A stretch of 64,000 nt of DNA from Acidaminobacter sp. JC074 (GTDB taxonomy: Bacteria; Bacillota; Clostridia; Peptostreptococcales; Acidaminobacteraceae), in assembly GCF_022496765.1 (NCBI RefSeq), contig NZ_VANV01000024.1:33494-97493 (forward strand), in the 5' to 3' direction. A model generated the notes under the pieces. It made no database searches, was not told where the DNA came from, and saw only the letters and a program-made list of their open reading frames with translations. Made by a program: the position numbers and the translations under genes. This document shows positions 34,031-43,413 of the stretch, in pieces (the first letter of the stretch is position 1; each line of letters starts with the position of its first letter).

Positions 34031-34986
34031 TATTTCTCCTTCTTGTAATTGTATAATCTTCTCTTATCTAAAACCCAGATAGGACCTGTAAATTCACCAG
34101 GATTGGTATCTCTATAAGCCAGTTCCATATCGTACATTCTAGCATCAATCATATCGATATAGTGAAGTAGTTCACCTTCAGGCAACATAGGCTTTTTAGG
34201 TGATCCGAACTCAGGCTCGTAGTGATGTGAAAGTACCAGGTGCTGAAGAACAAGTGATAACTCTTCATCTATGCCAAGCTTTTTAGACATTTCATCAATC
34301 TTTTTAACACCCATGATGATATGGCCCAGTAGTTGACCTTCTCTTGAATACTCAGAAACAATACCTAAATCATCTGATACCATTTCATTGATTTTCTCCA
34401 TATCATGTAAGATGATACCTGAAATCAAAAGGTCCTCATCCACATGTGTATAAACTTTACATAAGGCCTTACCCGTTTCGATCATACGCTTTAAATGATA
34501 TAAAAGACCTGATCTGATGGCATGGTGGTTAGACTTAGCAGCAGGTGCTGTTAAAAGCTTTTCGCTGTAGTCTTCTACAATGGCCTTTAAAAGAATCTTT
34601 AACTGATCGTTTTTAAAAGCATCTATAGTTTCCATTAACTCATTCATCATGTCTTCAGCCTTAAATGGTGCTGAAGGCACATAGTCTGTGATGTCGATTT
34701 GATCTTCTTCACCGACTAAACGGATGCGTGTCACCTTAAGCTGCATCACATTTTGCCATGAGGTCACATTACCTCTGACCTTTACAAGGATACCTGTTTG
34801 GTACATATCCTCATAACCGTCTTTTACATCCCATAACTTAGAATTGACTTCCCCTGTCTTATCAGCCAGGGTAAAATCCAAGTATTTTTTATTGTTACTA
34901 GAAGTCTTTACATTCAAGGCCTTGATGATAAAGTAGCCTTGAATCTCTTCTCCAACTTCAAATTCAGCAATTTTCTTTTCTAACAT
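34030..34986 (-). CDS. YhaM-like 3'-5' exoribonuclease (OB-fold plus HD domain)
   Basis: A 318-residue cytosolic protein. Residues 10-100 form an OB-fold nucleic-acid-binding domain (FIIKALNVKTSSNNKKYLDF, GILVKVRGNVTSW). An HD domain follows at about 150-290, with HHAIRSGLLYHLKRMIE, ILHDMEKINEM (metal-binding HD) and LVLSHHYEPEFGSPK. This matches Bacillus YhaM, an RNA- and ssDNA-degrading 3'-5' exonuclease. It lies in a three-gene run with a membrane protein upstream and plsC downstream. Confidence 0.85.
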   Translation of the reverse strand: MLEKKIAEFEVGEEIQGYFIIKALNVKTSSNNKKYLDFTLADKTGEVNSKLWDVKDGYEDMYQTGILVKVRGNVTSWQNVMQLKVTRIRLVGEEDQIDITDYVPSAPFKAEDMMNELMETIDAFKNDQLKILLKAIVEDYSEKLLTAPAAKSNHHAIRSGLLYHLKRMIETGKALCKVYTHVDEDLLISGIILHDMEKINEMVSDDLGIVSEYSREGQLLGHIIMGVKKIDEMSKKLGIDEELSLVLQHLVLSHHYEPEFGSPKKPMLPEGELLHYIDMIDARMYDMELAYRDTNPGEFTGPIWVLDKRRLYNYKKEK

Positions 34987-34997
34987 GTTCTACTCCA

Positions 34998-35429
34998 TTA
35001 TTTCTTGTTCTTATTAACCAATCTTATTGCACCTAAAGCACCATCAACAATCAACTGTAAAACGATACCTATTCCAATAAATATTGAAAGTGTTTTTCCA
35101 AGTTCCAATAAGGCCGGTACGAATACCATATCTACTGGTAAAAATTCTGTTGTCACTGCCCTGTATTTGATCAGCGACATCACAATACCGACTGCAGAAA
35201 AACCAAATAAAAAGAACTTTTTCATAACCAAAGCTGAAAAGACACCCAGGTAAACAGCAAAGAAAATAAATAAGCTGACCTTATAAGACATCTCTGTTGT
35301 AGGAAAGAAATGTGGAAATGGTGTGAACTCTGTAACAGCTTGCATATTAATGGATGACATATAGTATCTAGTAATAAATGCAAATATTATTGCGAGCATA
35401 ATGGCAACAACAGCTTTTATTAGTTTCAT
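34998..35429 (-). CDS. small integral membrane protein of unknown function
   Basis: A 143-residue protein with about four hydrophobic helices (near residues 4-22, 47-67, 72-88 and 105-130) and a basic C-terminus (VNKNKK). I recognise no family. It is the first gene of the transcript that continues into the YhaM-like gene (11 bases) and plsC. No function is proposed. Confidence 0.55.
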   Translation of the reverse strand: MKLIKAVVAIMLAIIFAFITRYYMSSINMQAVTEFTPFPHFFPTTEMSYKVSLFIFFAVYLGVFSALVMKKFFLFGFSAVGIVMSLIKYRAVTTEFLPVDMVFVPALLELGKTLSIFIGIGIVLQLIVDGALGAIRLVNKNKK

Positions 35430-35462
35430 ATAATTTCTCCTTCTATTTTTCTAACTTTTCAC

Positions 35463-35491
35463 ATTATACTATAAATCCTTGCTTTCCCAAA
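35463..35491 (-). promoter_or_regulatory. promoter candidate for the membrane protein-yhaM-plsC unit
   Basis: On the minus strand a perfect TATAAT (35468-35463) stands 17 bases from a weak TTTGGG (35491-35486), about 33 bases before the start at 35429. Confidence 0.5.
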
Positions 35492-35581
35492 GGTTGAACC
35501 TTAAATTTTAATATAATTATCACACACTTCTTTTGATTATTTTCCCATTTGTCGGGTATCATTGTGTTAGGAGGCTATCTA

Positions 35582-35956
35582 ATGGAAACAACAAAGCGAA
35601 CAGTACTGTATGTATCTGACAATAAATTTATGCATGTCGTAATAAAAGACACCCTTAAGCCACACAATATTTCTGTCGTCAGTGTTTACTCTGGCGTTGA
35701 AGCACTACAGATTCTAAAGGACTTAAAACCAGATTTGATTTTAAGTGATATTGACATGCCCGGCATGTCAGGTATCGATCTTTGCAAATCCCTCAAAGAT
35801 ATGGAAGACTATAAGAAGATACCTGTTGTCATCTACTCGGGTTCTGAAAATGATGAAGACATTGAAAGGGCCTTTCTGGTCGGTGCCAAAGGCTATATCA
35901 TCAAGAAGTATCATAGAGAAGTCTTGGCAGAAAAGATCATACACTATATCCGCTAG
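35582..35956 (+). CDS. stand-alone response-regulator receiver protein
   Basis: A 124-residue single-domain receiver with no output domain. The phospho-acceptor is Asp56 in LILSDIDMPGMSG. The switch residues are the Ser/Thr-type VVIYSGS and the Lys of GYIIKK. The acidic pocket reads LYVSDNK, with one aspartate where CheY-like proteins normally have two acidic residues, so magnesium binding may be altered. The ATG at 35582 is chosen because AGGAGG lies seven bases upstream; an earlier in-frame GTG has no such site. No kinase gene is adjacent. It may act in phosphorelay or in chemotaxis-like control. Confidence 0.82.
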   Translation: METTKRTVLYVSDNKFMHVVIKDTLKPHNISVVSVYSGVEALQILKDLKPDLILSDIDMPGMSGIDLCKSLKDMEDYKKIPVVIYSGSENDEDIERAFLVGAKGYIIKKYHREVLAEKIIHYIR

Positions 35957-35978
35957 CAATCATGTGATTGCTTTTTTT
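35955..35978 (+). terminator. intrinsic terminator of the receiver gene
   Basis: AGCAATCA and TGATTGCT pair tightly and are followed by seven T, overlapping the stop codon. Confidence 0.85.
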
Positions 35979-35979
35979 C

Positions 35980-36008
35980 TTGACTTGACACCTAGTGTAA
36001 GGTTTATA
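35980..36008 (+). promoter_or_regulatory. candidate promoter of the B3/B4-domain gene
   Basis: TTGACT (35980-35985), a 17-base spacer and TTTATA (36003-36008). A second TTGACA lies at 35985-35990, at poor spacing. Confidence 0.42.
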
Positions 36009-36032
36009 GTGTTAAAAAGGAAGGTGAACTAT

Positions 36033-36722
36033 ATGAAATATTCTGTTGCTAATTATGTATTCGATCAAGTACCATCTATTCGATTTGGTATTATTGTTGG
36101 AAGTGATATAAAAAATTCGCCAACAAGTCAAGAAGACAGTGACCTATTAAAGGAAGCGGAAGTAAATTTAAGAAGCCTAGTAGCGGTTGAAAATCTCAAG
36201 ACCCACGGCAACTATCTTAATTACAGACAGGCCCTAAAGGCATTTGATATCAACCCAAACAAGTACATGAACTCTATTGAAGCCATGTCAAAGCGAGTTT
36301 TAAAAGGTGGAAGCTTACCTAGAATCAATGCCCTGGTAGACCGTTTAAATGCCATTGCCCTTAAGTATCAGATTTCACTGGGTGGTCATGACTTAAAGGA
36401 TATCCATGCAGATTTAAGTGTAAGAAGATCAAGCTCTGATGATATTTTCTTACCTTTTGGTCAAACTGAGTTTGAAGCCATGCCTCAAGGTGAAATGATT
36501 TTTACATCTGGTAATGAAGTTCAAACACGTTACTGGTTATGGCGACAATCTGAACTTGGAAAAATGACTTTAGATACCAACCAAGTATTTTTTCAAATGG
36601 TAGGTTTTGATGCGAATCTAGAAAAGGCTATTGAGGAGACTGAAAACTTAATCAGAGAAAGGTTTGGCGGCAACTACAAGACATTTATAGTTGATAAGGA
36701 AATAAGATCAATTGAATTTTAA
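36033..36722 (+). CDS. B3/B4 tRNA-binding-domain protein (PheT editing-domain-like)
   Basis: A 229-residue cytosolic protein resembling the B3/B4 domain of the phenylalanyl-tRNA synthetase beta subunit, which edits mischarged tRNA. Visible family features are LPRINALVDRLNAIALKYQI, SLGGHDLKDIHADLSVRRSS, EMIFTSGNEVQTRYWLWRQS and VFFQMVGFDANLEKAIEE. Stand-alone copies are common in Bacillota and their substrate is unsettled. The ATG at 36033 follows AAGGAAGGTG. The open frame extends 96 codons further upstream, but that part overlaps the receiver gene and its terminator, so I reject it. Confidence 0.8.
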   Translation: MKYSVANYVFDQVPSIRFGIIVGSDIKNSPTSQEDSDLLKEAEVNLRSLVAVENLKTHGNYLNYRQALKAFDINPNKYMNSIEAMSKRVLKGGSLPRINALVDRLNAIALKYQISLGGHDLKDIHADLSVRRSSSDDIFLPFGQTEFEAMPQGEMIFTSGNEVQTRYWLWRQSELGKMTLDTNQVFFQMVGFDANLEKAIEETENLIRERFGGNYKTFIVDKEIRSIEF

Positions 36723-36752
36723 AAGCCTAGGGCAATTGCCCTAGGCTTTTTT
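36721..36752. terminator. bidirectional terminator between the B3/B4 and parvulin genes
   Basis: AAAAGCCTAGGGCAA and TTGCCCTAGGCTTTT form a perfect 30-base palindrome with T-runs on both strands. It serves both convergent genes. Confidence 0.88.
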
Positions 36753-36753
36753 A

Positions 36754-37497
36754 TTACTTAACTTCTACAGTTACGTTTTTCTTAATTTCATCTACTTTAG
36801 CTAAGTAAACTTGTTGTTGCTTTTGTAACAATACAGTGTTAGCAATTTCTTCTTTAGCTTCTTCTAAAGTCTTTTGAGAAGCTTCTTGCTTGTCAGTTAC
36901 CTTGATGATGTGGAAACCAAATTGAGTTGGTACAACACCACTTACTTCATTTACATCCATAGCAAATGCAGCATTTTCAAATTCAGGTACCATACGACCT
37001 CTAGTGAAGTTACCTAAGTCACCACCATTTTGAGATGATGGACAAGAAGAGTATTCCTTAGCAGCATCTTCAAATGACTTGTCGCCTTTTAATTCTTCAA
37101 GAATTACGTTAGCTTTTTCTTCAGTATCTACTAAGATGTGGCTAGCTGTTACAGACTCAGGGTTACTGAACATTGCAGCATTTTGACCATAGAAATCTTC
37201 GATTTCCTTGTCTTCTACTTTAACAGAATCTAAAAGTGTTCTGATAGCAAATTGCTTGATCATGTTCTCTTTAACAAACTCAAGCTCTTGTACAAATTCT
37301 TCAGTTTCATCAAGCTTGTTTTCTTTACCATCGATTAAGAATAATTCTTGGTGAATAAGCTCGTCTAATAATTGTTTTTGACCCTCTTCAGATTGAAATT
37401 GCATTGCTCTTTGTGGACCAATTTGTTGTAACAATGTATCAAAATCAGACTGACGAATTTCTCTGTCACCAACTAAGGCTAATACTTTATTTTCCAT
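36754..37497 (-). CDS. parvulin-type peptidyl-prolyl isomerase (PpiC/PrsA family, no signal peptide)
   Basis: A 247-residue folding catalyst. Residues 1-110 are a SurA/PrsA-like helical chaperone part (VLALVGDREIRQSDFDTLL). Residues 115-205 are the parvulin domain: VTASHILVDTEEKANVILEE, FEDAAKEYSSCPSSQNGGDL, GNFTRGRMVPEFENAAFAM and TQFGFHIIKVTDK. There is no signal peptide or lipobox, so it acts in the cytosol, unlike PrsA. Common-codon bias suggests high expression. It is monocistronic. Confidence 0.87.
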   Translation of the reverse strand: MENKVLALVGDREIRQSDFDTLLQQIGPQRAMQFQSEEGQKQLLDELIHQELFLIDGKENKLDETEEFVQELEFVKENMIKQFAIRTLLDSVKVEDKEIEDFYGQNAAMFSNPESVTASHILVDTEEKANVILEELKGDKSFEDAAKEYSSCPSSQNGGDLGNFTRGRMVPEFENAAFAMDVNEVSGVVPTQFGFHIIKVTDKQEASQKTLEEAKEEIANTVLLQKQQQVYLAKVDEIKKNVTVEVK

Positions 37498-37562
37498 TAT
37501 ATTTTCTCCTTTAAAATTTGTCTTCTACAAAAGTTAATACTATCAGATAAAACGCCTTTTGT

Positions 37563-37961
37563 CTACTGGTCTATCAAGCCTAATTTTGTCATGACTTCAA
37601 CAAGTTTCACTGTGTCTATCGGCTTAACTGCATAAGCCTCAGAACCCAGTTCATACGTCTTAAATATACCTTCTGGATCATTGAGGGCAGTGGTCATGAT
37701 GATCTTGGTTCTATCCTTCTTAGATATGTTTCTTTCTTCCTCCAAAAGACGGATGGTTTTTAATGCTTTTACACCATCTACTTCTGGCATCATAATATCT
37801 AGACATACCAAATCATAATACTGTCCTGACTCTAATGCTGAAAGGAATACCTCAATCGCTTCCATTCCATCAACGGTTACATCACATTCTCCAAAGGTCG
37901 ATAAAAATTTATATAAGAACTTGCGGCTTACATAGTCATCTTCTGCGATTAAAATTCTCAT
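37563..37961 (-). CDS. single-domain response regulator
   Basis: A 132-residue receiver protein. It has the acidic pair in ILIAEDDY, phospho-acceptor Asp55 in LVCLDIMMPEVDG, IIMTTALND and the Lys in AYAVKPID. Its start overlaps the end of the hybrid kinase gene by four bases (ATGA), so it is almost certainly the partner of that kinase. It has no DNA-binding domain. The output is probably protein-protein signalling or a phosphorelay back to the Che proteins. Confidence 0.88.
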   Translation of the reverse strand: MRILIAEDDYVSRKFLYKFLSTFGECDVTVDGMEAIEVFLSALESGQYYDLVCLDIMMPEVDGVKALKTIRLLEEERNISKKDRTKIIMTTALNDPEGIFKTYELGSEAYAVKPIDTVKLVEVMTKLGLIDQ

Positions 37962-40939
37962 TTTATTTCGACTCCTTTCAACGTTTGATTGCTGTTTTCA
38001 TTGATATACTCAATGATTTTATTATAACTGACATTTATTTTTTCATCATCTTCTTTTCTGATATTCATCTCCAGGTTAAAAATCAGCTTTCTAAGAGACT
38101 TGAGTCCAATAGATGTGACGAAATTCTTAAATGCATAAGATCGTTCTTCTAGTTTTTCATACTGGCTTCTTGATATTGAAAGAGCAATATACTTAAGCTG
38201 CATGTTGATTTTATCAAAGTTGTCTATCAGTATTTTTCTTTCATCACCTGAATTATCACTAGATTTAAGCTTAGACAGGATATCTGATATGGCCTTGTCA
38301 TGAGACTTCTTGGTCTTTAGATGCCTATCCAAAGTTTGATAAAACTCATCTAGATCTATTGGCTTTGAAATATAGTCATTCATGCCCTTTGAGATAAACT
38401 TTTCCTTGTCTCCCTTGATGGCATAAGCCGTAAGGGCGATAATAGGAATGTTTTCCTTGTCTTTTTTCCTAATAAGCTCAGTCGCTGTTATACCATCCAT
38501 TATCGGCATTTGAATATCCATTAGGATCAGATCAAACCTGCCTGACTCAAAGGTATCAACAGCCTCCTGGCCGTTGGCAACAAGTGTGATGCCATAGCCC
38601 TTTCTCTTTAATAGTCTCTGGGCAAGCTTTTGGTTGATGGCATCATCTTCTACTACTAAGATGTTAAAGCCAACACCCTTGGTATCTGCATCAATGATTT
38701 TTTCCTTGGTCTGACTAGAGATATCTCCAGAACACTTTCCGAGTGGAAGTTCTATTGTAAAGGTGGTCCCTTTACCGTAAACTGATTCAAATTCAATGGC
38801 GCCGTTCATCATTTCAACCAAACGTTTTGTGATGTTCAGTCCTAAACCTGTACCACCGAACTTTCTAGTAATAGACCCATCTCCTTGAGAGAAAGATGAA
38901 AAGATCTTTGACTGGTGTTTTTCCTTGATTCCTATGCCGGTATCTTTGATTTTAATAGACAGCCATTGTTCCTTGTCCGTTTCTGATTTTACATCTATAT
39001 GGCAAGTCACAGAACCAAACTCTGTAAACTTAATGGCATTGCCCAGTACATTGTTAATGACTTGAGTGATCCTGACATGGTCACCTATTAAGCAACCCTC
39101 TATGTCATCTGAAACCAAGTAGTTAAACTGAACTTCTTTTTCATTGGCTTCAACTTTAAACGGCAGTGCAATTTTTCTAAAGATCTCCTTGGTGTTGAAG
39201 CGTTGATTTTCAAGAGGCATCTTACCCGCCTCTATCTTAGAAAAATCTAAAACACCGTTTATGATTTTTAGGAGGTTCTCAGCACTGTGCTTGATCATCT
39301 CTATGTTGTCTTTTTGCTTTTTATTAGGTTCTAACATCAGAGATACATTGGCCATGCCGATGATACCGTTAAGAGGCGTTCTTATTTCATGACTCATATT
39401 TGCTAAAAATTCACTCTTGGCATTATTGGCAGCGATGGCAAGTTCTCTTGACTTGATCATTTCCTGTTCCGTCACACGTCTTTGGGTCACATCATGTCCA
39501 AATAAAAGAAGTGAGACTTCATCGTCATTTAATATGTATTTCATGATGACTTCTAACCAAATAGCATGGCCTTCATGGTCTAAAAACCTGATTTCAAACT
39601 TTAAGTCATCTCTTGACTCTATACACTTTTCCATCATACGTGACATGATTTCTTTGTCCTGCCTATGAATCAAATCATAGATGGTTTTGTCAGAAAAGCC
39701 TTCTAAATCATAACCCAGCAGGGTCTTGTAAGATGGACTGTAATATTCAAGGCCTCCTTTAGGATTGATCTGAGTAATGGTGTCATGCAGGTGGTCTGTA
39801 ACGAACCTAAGCTGCTTTTCATTTCTAACAATGGTTTTGGCCATTTCACGTTTGATGGTCACATCTTCAAAAGCCAGAACAACAAACTTCTTTCTAGAAA
39901 GGGTCATAAGCTCAGCATGAACCTTTAACCACCTCTTAGAATCTTTGTTTTTTGACACAGCAAATGAAAACTCAAAGTCTTGGATTCTCTCCTTTTCATC
40001 AAGGACTCTTTGCACCAGCTGAATGGTCGTTGCAATCTGTGGCTGATCTGCCAGATTGGTTAAATCCATAGAACGCTTTAAAGGAATCCTTAAGATGTTT
40101 TTACATTCATCATTGACCTGCAAGACCCTAAAGTTATCTGATACCGTGACGATACCGACTGGGATGGTATTGATGATGGTAGAAAGTTTCTTTCTTTCAT
40201 CAATAAGCATCTGTCTGGAGTTTTTCTCAAAGGTGATGTCCTTTTCAGAAACCACATGATTAATCACGTTGCCTACCACGTCTCTTAATGAAACAATGGA
40301 AACATGGTACCACCGGTCATTGTATTTAGACCTTAACTCACCAACCCAGTAGTCCTTCTTATTAAGGACACTGACTATCCTGTCCTTGTCATCATGACTG
40401 ATTGAGTAGCCGCATTCCTTCCAGAAGTTACAGGACTTTAAAACAGTGTCATAGTTTTCTTTGGCCTTGTCGTTCATATATTCAACCATCCACTCATGGT
40501 CTGTTATAATCACGGAATCTATGCTGTTTTCAAAGGCCTTTTTAAACTTTTCAAGATCATGTTCTATGTGTTTTAACCTGTCGATGTTCTTAAAGAAGAT
40601 AACTGCACCAACCAATTCCTCCTCTATAATGGGTGATATAGAAGCTGATACAAAAATACATTTTGAATGAAAGGTCTTGATACAGGTCTCCTTTTTTAGA
40701 CCACTCGAAAGTCTGTCTTCAAGGACATCTCTTAGGATTTGGTCATAGACTTCTTTTGTATAGTAGTCATGAATCCTAAAAATGTCGAAAACAGATTCAC
40801 CTACCAGGGTTTCTTCTGACCCTAAAAGGTCATAAGCACTCTGGTTCATATAGGTGACTTTATAAGACAAATCATAAATGATAACACCATCTTTAGCATG
40901 ATCAAGAATCTTATTTTGCCTAAGTATATTCTTATCCAT
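37958..40939 (-). CDS. cytosolic multi-PAS hybrid sensor histidine kinase
   Basis: A 993-residue soluble kinase with no transmembrane helix. Four PAS-like modules come first (roughly 10-120, 125-240, 247-370 and 378-495), for example GVIIYDLSYKVTYMNQSAYD and TITQINPKGGLEYYSPSY. The HisKA domain has SHEIRTPLNGIIG with the phosphorylated His. The HATPase has the N box region VLGNAIKFTEFG and GTGLGLNITKRLVEMM. A receiver domain (about 760-880) has ILVVEDD and LILMDIQMPIMDG. About 100 helical residues at the end may be a degenerate Hpt domain. It follows cheW by eight bases in a chemotaxis-type operon, suggesting it senses internal redox or ligand signals. Confidence 0.87.
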   Translation of the reverse strand: MDKNILRQNKILDHAKDGVIIYDLSYKVTYMNQSAYDLLGSEETLVGESVFDIFRIHDYYTKEVYDQILRDVLEDRLSSGLKKETCIKTFHSKCIFVSASISPIIEEELVGAVIFFKNIDRLKHIEHDLEKFKKAFENSIDSVIITDHEWMVEYMNDKAKENYDTVLKSCNFWKECGYSISHDDKDRIVSVLNKKDYWVGELRSKYNDRWYHVSIVSLRDVVGNVINHVVSEKDITFEKNSRQMLIDERKKLSTIINTIPVGIVTVSDNFRVLQVNDECKNILRIPLKRSMDLTNLADQPQIATTIQLVQRVLDEKERIQDFEFSFAVSKNKDSKRWLKVHAELMTLSRKKFVVLAFEDVTIKREMAKTIVRNEKQLRFVTDHLHDTITQINPKGGLEYYSPSYKTLLGYDLEGFSDKTIYDLIHRQDKEIMSRMMEKCIESRDDLKFEIRFLDHEGHAIWLEVIMKYILNDDEVSLLLFGHDVTQRRVTEQEMIKSRELAIAANNAKSEFLANMSHEIRTPLNGIIGMANVSLMLEPNKKQKDNIEMIKHSAENLLKIINGVLDFSKIEAGKMPLENQRFNTKEIFRKIALPFKVEANEKEVQFNYLVSDDIEGCLIGDHVRITQVINNVLGNAIKFTEFGSVTCHIDVKSETDKEQWLSIKIKDTGIGIKEKHQSKIFSSFSQGDGSITRKFGGTGLGLNITKRLVEMMNGAIEFESVYGKGTTFTIELPLGKCSGDISSQTKEKIIDADTKGVGFNILVVEDDAINQKLAQRLLKRKGYGITLVANGQEAVDTFESGRFDLILMDIQMPIMDGITATELIRKKDKENIPIIALTAYAIKGDKEKFISKGMNDYISKPIDLDEFYQTLDRHLKTKKSHDKAISDILSKLKSSDNSGDERKILIDNFDKINMQLKYIALSISRSQYEKLEERSYAFKNFVTSIGLKSLRKLIFNLEMNIRKEDDEKINVSYNKIIEYINENSNQTLKGVEIK

Positions 40940-40946
40940 AAATCAC

Positions 40947-41393
40947 CTATACTATTAGATCCATTAACAGTGACTGACAATCCACTAAGAGGACGATTTG
41001 ATCACCATGTTTTCCTATACCTGTTAAGAAATTTTCTTCCTTGTCTTCGAAGGTCGACGGCACGGTTACTTCAGCGATATTCACCACCTCTAAAACCCTA
41101 TCCACAACAACGCCAACAGGCATGTCTTCCATCTTTATTACAACAATACAAGTTCTGTCATCGTAATCAATGGCTTCTTGATAAAATCTCAAACGTATAT
41201 CAATTACCGGAATAATTTGCCCTCTTAAGTTGATAACGCCTTTTAAGTATGCCGGTTGTGAAGGTACATAAGTGACGTCCTGGATGCCGATGATATCATC
41301 CACAACATCTATGGCAATCCCGTATGCATCTTCACCTATGGCAAATGTTAAATATTTATTTTCATCTAGTTCAAGCATTTTATTGTCTTCCAT
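40947..41393 (-). CDS. cheW: chemotaxis coupling protein CheW
   Basis: A 148-residue SH3-like adaptor that links receptors to CheA. Visible: EDNKMLELDENKYLTFAIGE, YGIAIDVVDDIIGIQDVTYV, LKGVINLRGQIIPVIDIRLR (the family hallmark) and MPVGVVVDRVLEVVNIAE. It lies between cheA (2-base gap) and the hybrid kinase gene. Confidence 0.93.
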   Translation of the reverse strand: MEDNKMLELDENKYLTFAIGEDAYGIAIDVVDDIIGIQDVTYVPSQPAYLKGVINLRGQIIPVIDIRLRFYQEAIDYDDRTCIVVIKMEDMPVGVVVDRVLEVVNIAEVTVPSTFEDKEENFLTGIGKHGDQIVLLVDCQSLLMDLIV

Positions 41394-41394
41394 A

Positions 41395-43404
41395 TTAACC
41401 TCTTACCATCATAAAACCAGATGGGTCTAGTATCATACTGATACTGCCATCACCTAATAAAGCAAATCCTGATACACCTGAGATACGCTTGATGTATTTA
41501 GATAAACTCTTTACAACAACCTGCTGCTCTCCTACCAGTTCATCTGCTAAAAGAAGGACCTGCTGACCGTCGTGTTCGATCATAACAAAAATGCCTTGGT
41601 TGTTGTGTTGATCACCTTCTATTTCATAATACTCCGTCAAACGAATGAGCGGATGACAGACACCTCTGACCATAATCATCTCTTGCCCTTCAGGGTCCTT
41701 GATGATGTCATGCTGGTCTGCTATAAAAGATTCTTTGATAGACATAATCGGTAAAGTGAAGATGGATTTACCGACTCGCATCATCATACCGTCTACAATG
41801 GCTAAGGTCAGTGGAATCAAAATAGATATCTCAGTCCCTTTGCCCTGTTCACTTTCTATGACAATAGAACCACCTAAGGCATCGATGTTCTTATTCACAA
41901 CATCCATACCAACACCTCTACCAGAAAATTCTGACACCTCTGTCTTAGTAGAAAAGCCTGCATTCATAATCATGGCATAAATCTCTTGGTCCGTATAAGC
42001 TTCTATAGGTTCTTCTAAGAGACCTTTTTCAAATGCCTTTTCGTAGATCTGTTCCTTGTCCAGTCCTCGGCCATCGTCTTTGACTTTTATAACAACATTA
42101 CCACCTACATGTCTAGCAGACAGTTCAATGGTCCCGTTTCTATCTTTTCCAATACTCAGACGCTTCTTCTCATCTTCTATACCATGATCCATGGCATTTC
42201 TAATGATATGCATCAAAGGATCACCGATTTTTTCGATGACATTCTTATCAACTTCAGTGGTTTCACCTTCTAAAATCAAACGAACGTCTTTACCGATTTT
42301 CTTCTTCATATCTCTGACGATACGACTCATCTTTTGGAAGGTCATGGTCAGTGGTACCATCCGTACAGACATGACCACATCTTGCATCTCATTGATGACT
42401 AATCTAAGCTGCCTTGAAGCCTTGTCAAAATTACTCAGTTGAAGGTCCTGTAGGTCTTGGTTGTTTATAACCATAGATTCGGCTACAACCAGCTCACCAA
42501 CTAAGTCCATTAAGAGGTCTACCTTTTGTACATCCACACTGATGAAGTTTTGCTTGACCTGCTGAACTTCTTCTCTTATAACAACTGGCTTTTCTACTTC
42601 TTCTTCAATAACAACTTCTTCTTCAAGGCCAGTCAATGACTTGATTGTCTCTATGTAAGCTTCTTCTTCTAGATAGTCTAGTTCCACATGATCTATATAA
42701 GGGAGTTCCTTAAAAAAATCGTCAACAACATTTTGAGTTTCTGAAGATTTACCTACCAGTAAAAATCCTTCTTCTTGTATGGTTTTACAAGTCCCTTCAT
42801 TCTCAACAATATCTTCAGGAATGATGATTAGTTCCTCTGTGATGTCCTTTAAGTTATGGGCAATGGAAAAGGCTCTTACGTTTTCCATCTGGGCATCTGC
42901 TTCAAAGAAAAGCCTTGCTGAAAAGAACTGGTCTCCTTCAGCTACAGGTGCAGCCTGTGATGGACTGATAAAGTACTTTTGATCTTCATTTTCTTCAAAG
43001 GTCACCTTGCCACCCTTAAGTTCTTCTAAAAAGCCTTCAATTTCCTTAACAAGTGCTTCAGAAGACCCATCAGCACTTAAGCCATTTTCAAGCTTGTCCA
43101 GTTCCACCTTAAAGAAATCTATAGCATCAAAATTAAAATCAAGTACCTTAAGAAGGTCTTCTTCTGACAAGGTCACTTCCTTAAGGTAATCAAACAAGTC
43201 TTCTATCCGATGGCCAACCTTACCGATGTCTTCTAGTAACATCATCATAGAGTTGCCTTTGACAGTATGCATGATTCTAAATATTTCATCGATTTCATCG
43301 CTAATATCTTGTTTGGACTCTGAAGCCATAACCAGTTGTTCCAGCCTGTTAACCAGCTGTCCAGTTTCAAACAAATACATCTCCATCATTGGATCGTGTA
43401 CCAT
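41395..43404 (-). CDS. cheA: chemotaxis histidine kinase CheA
   Basis: A 669-residue cytosolic kinase. The P1 Hpt domain carries His46 in FRIMHTVKGNSMM. A P2-like region lies near 140-260. The P3 dimerisation helices include VDLLMDLVGELVVAESMV, and the P4 ATPase has LMHIIRNAMDHGIE and GRGVGMDVVNKNIDALGG. P5 is a CheW-like domain ending at SMILDPSGFMMVRG. All active sites look intact. It is the second gene after cheY. The operon lacks cheB, cheR, cheC or cheD and a receptor, so it may be a secondary chemosensory or gene-control array. Confidence 0.94.
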   Translation of the reverse strand: MVHDPMMEMYLFETGQLVNRLEQLVMASESKQDISDEIDEIFRIMHTVKGNSMMMLLEDIGKVGHRIEDLFDYLKEVTLSEEDLLKVLDFNFDAIDFFKVELDKLENGLSADGSSEALVKEIEGFLEELKGGKVTFEENEDQKYFISPSQAAPVAEGDQFFSARLFFEADAQMENVRAFSIAHNLKDITEELIIIPEDIVENEGTCKTIQEEGFLLVGKSSETQNVVDDFFKELPYIDHVELDYLEEEAYIETIKSLTGLEEEVVIEEEVEKPVVIREEVQQVKQNFISVDVQKVDLLMDLVGELVVAESMVINNQDLQDLQLSNFDKASRQLRLVINEMQDVVMSVRMVPLTMTFQKMSRIVRDMKKKIGKDVRLILEGETTEVDKNVIEKIGDPLMHIIRNAMDHGIEDEKKRLSIGKDRNGTIELSARHVGGNVVIKVKDDGRGLDKEQIYEKAFEKGLLEEPIEAYTDQEIYAMIMNAGFSTKTEVSEFSGRGVGMDVVNKNIDALGGSIVIESEQGKGTEISILIPLTLAIVDGMMMRVGKSIFTLPIMSIKESFIADQHDIIKDPEGQEMIMVRGVCHPLIRLTEYYEIEGDQHNNQGIFVMIEHDGQQVLLLADELVGEQQVVVKSLSKYIKRISGVSGFALLGDGSISMILDPSGFMMVRG

Positions 43405-43413
43405 GTTAACCTC

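Noticed and set aside
35745..36032. Extended N-terminus of the B3/B4-domain protein
   Set aside because: It overlaps the receiver gene in another frame and crosses its terminator. A good ribosome binding site marks the ATG at 36033.
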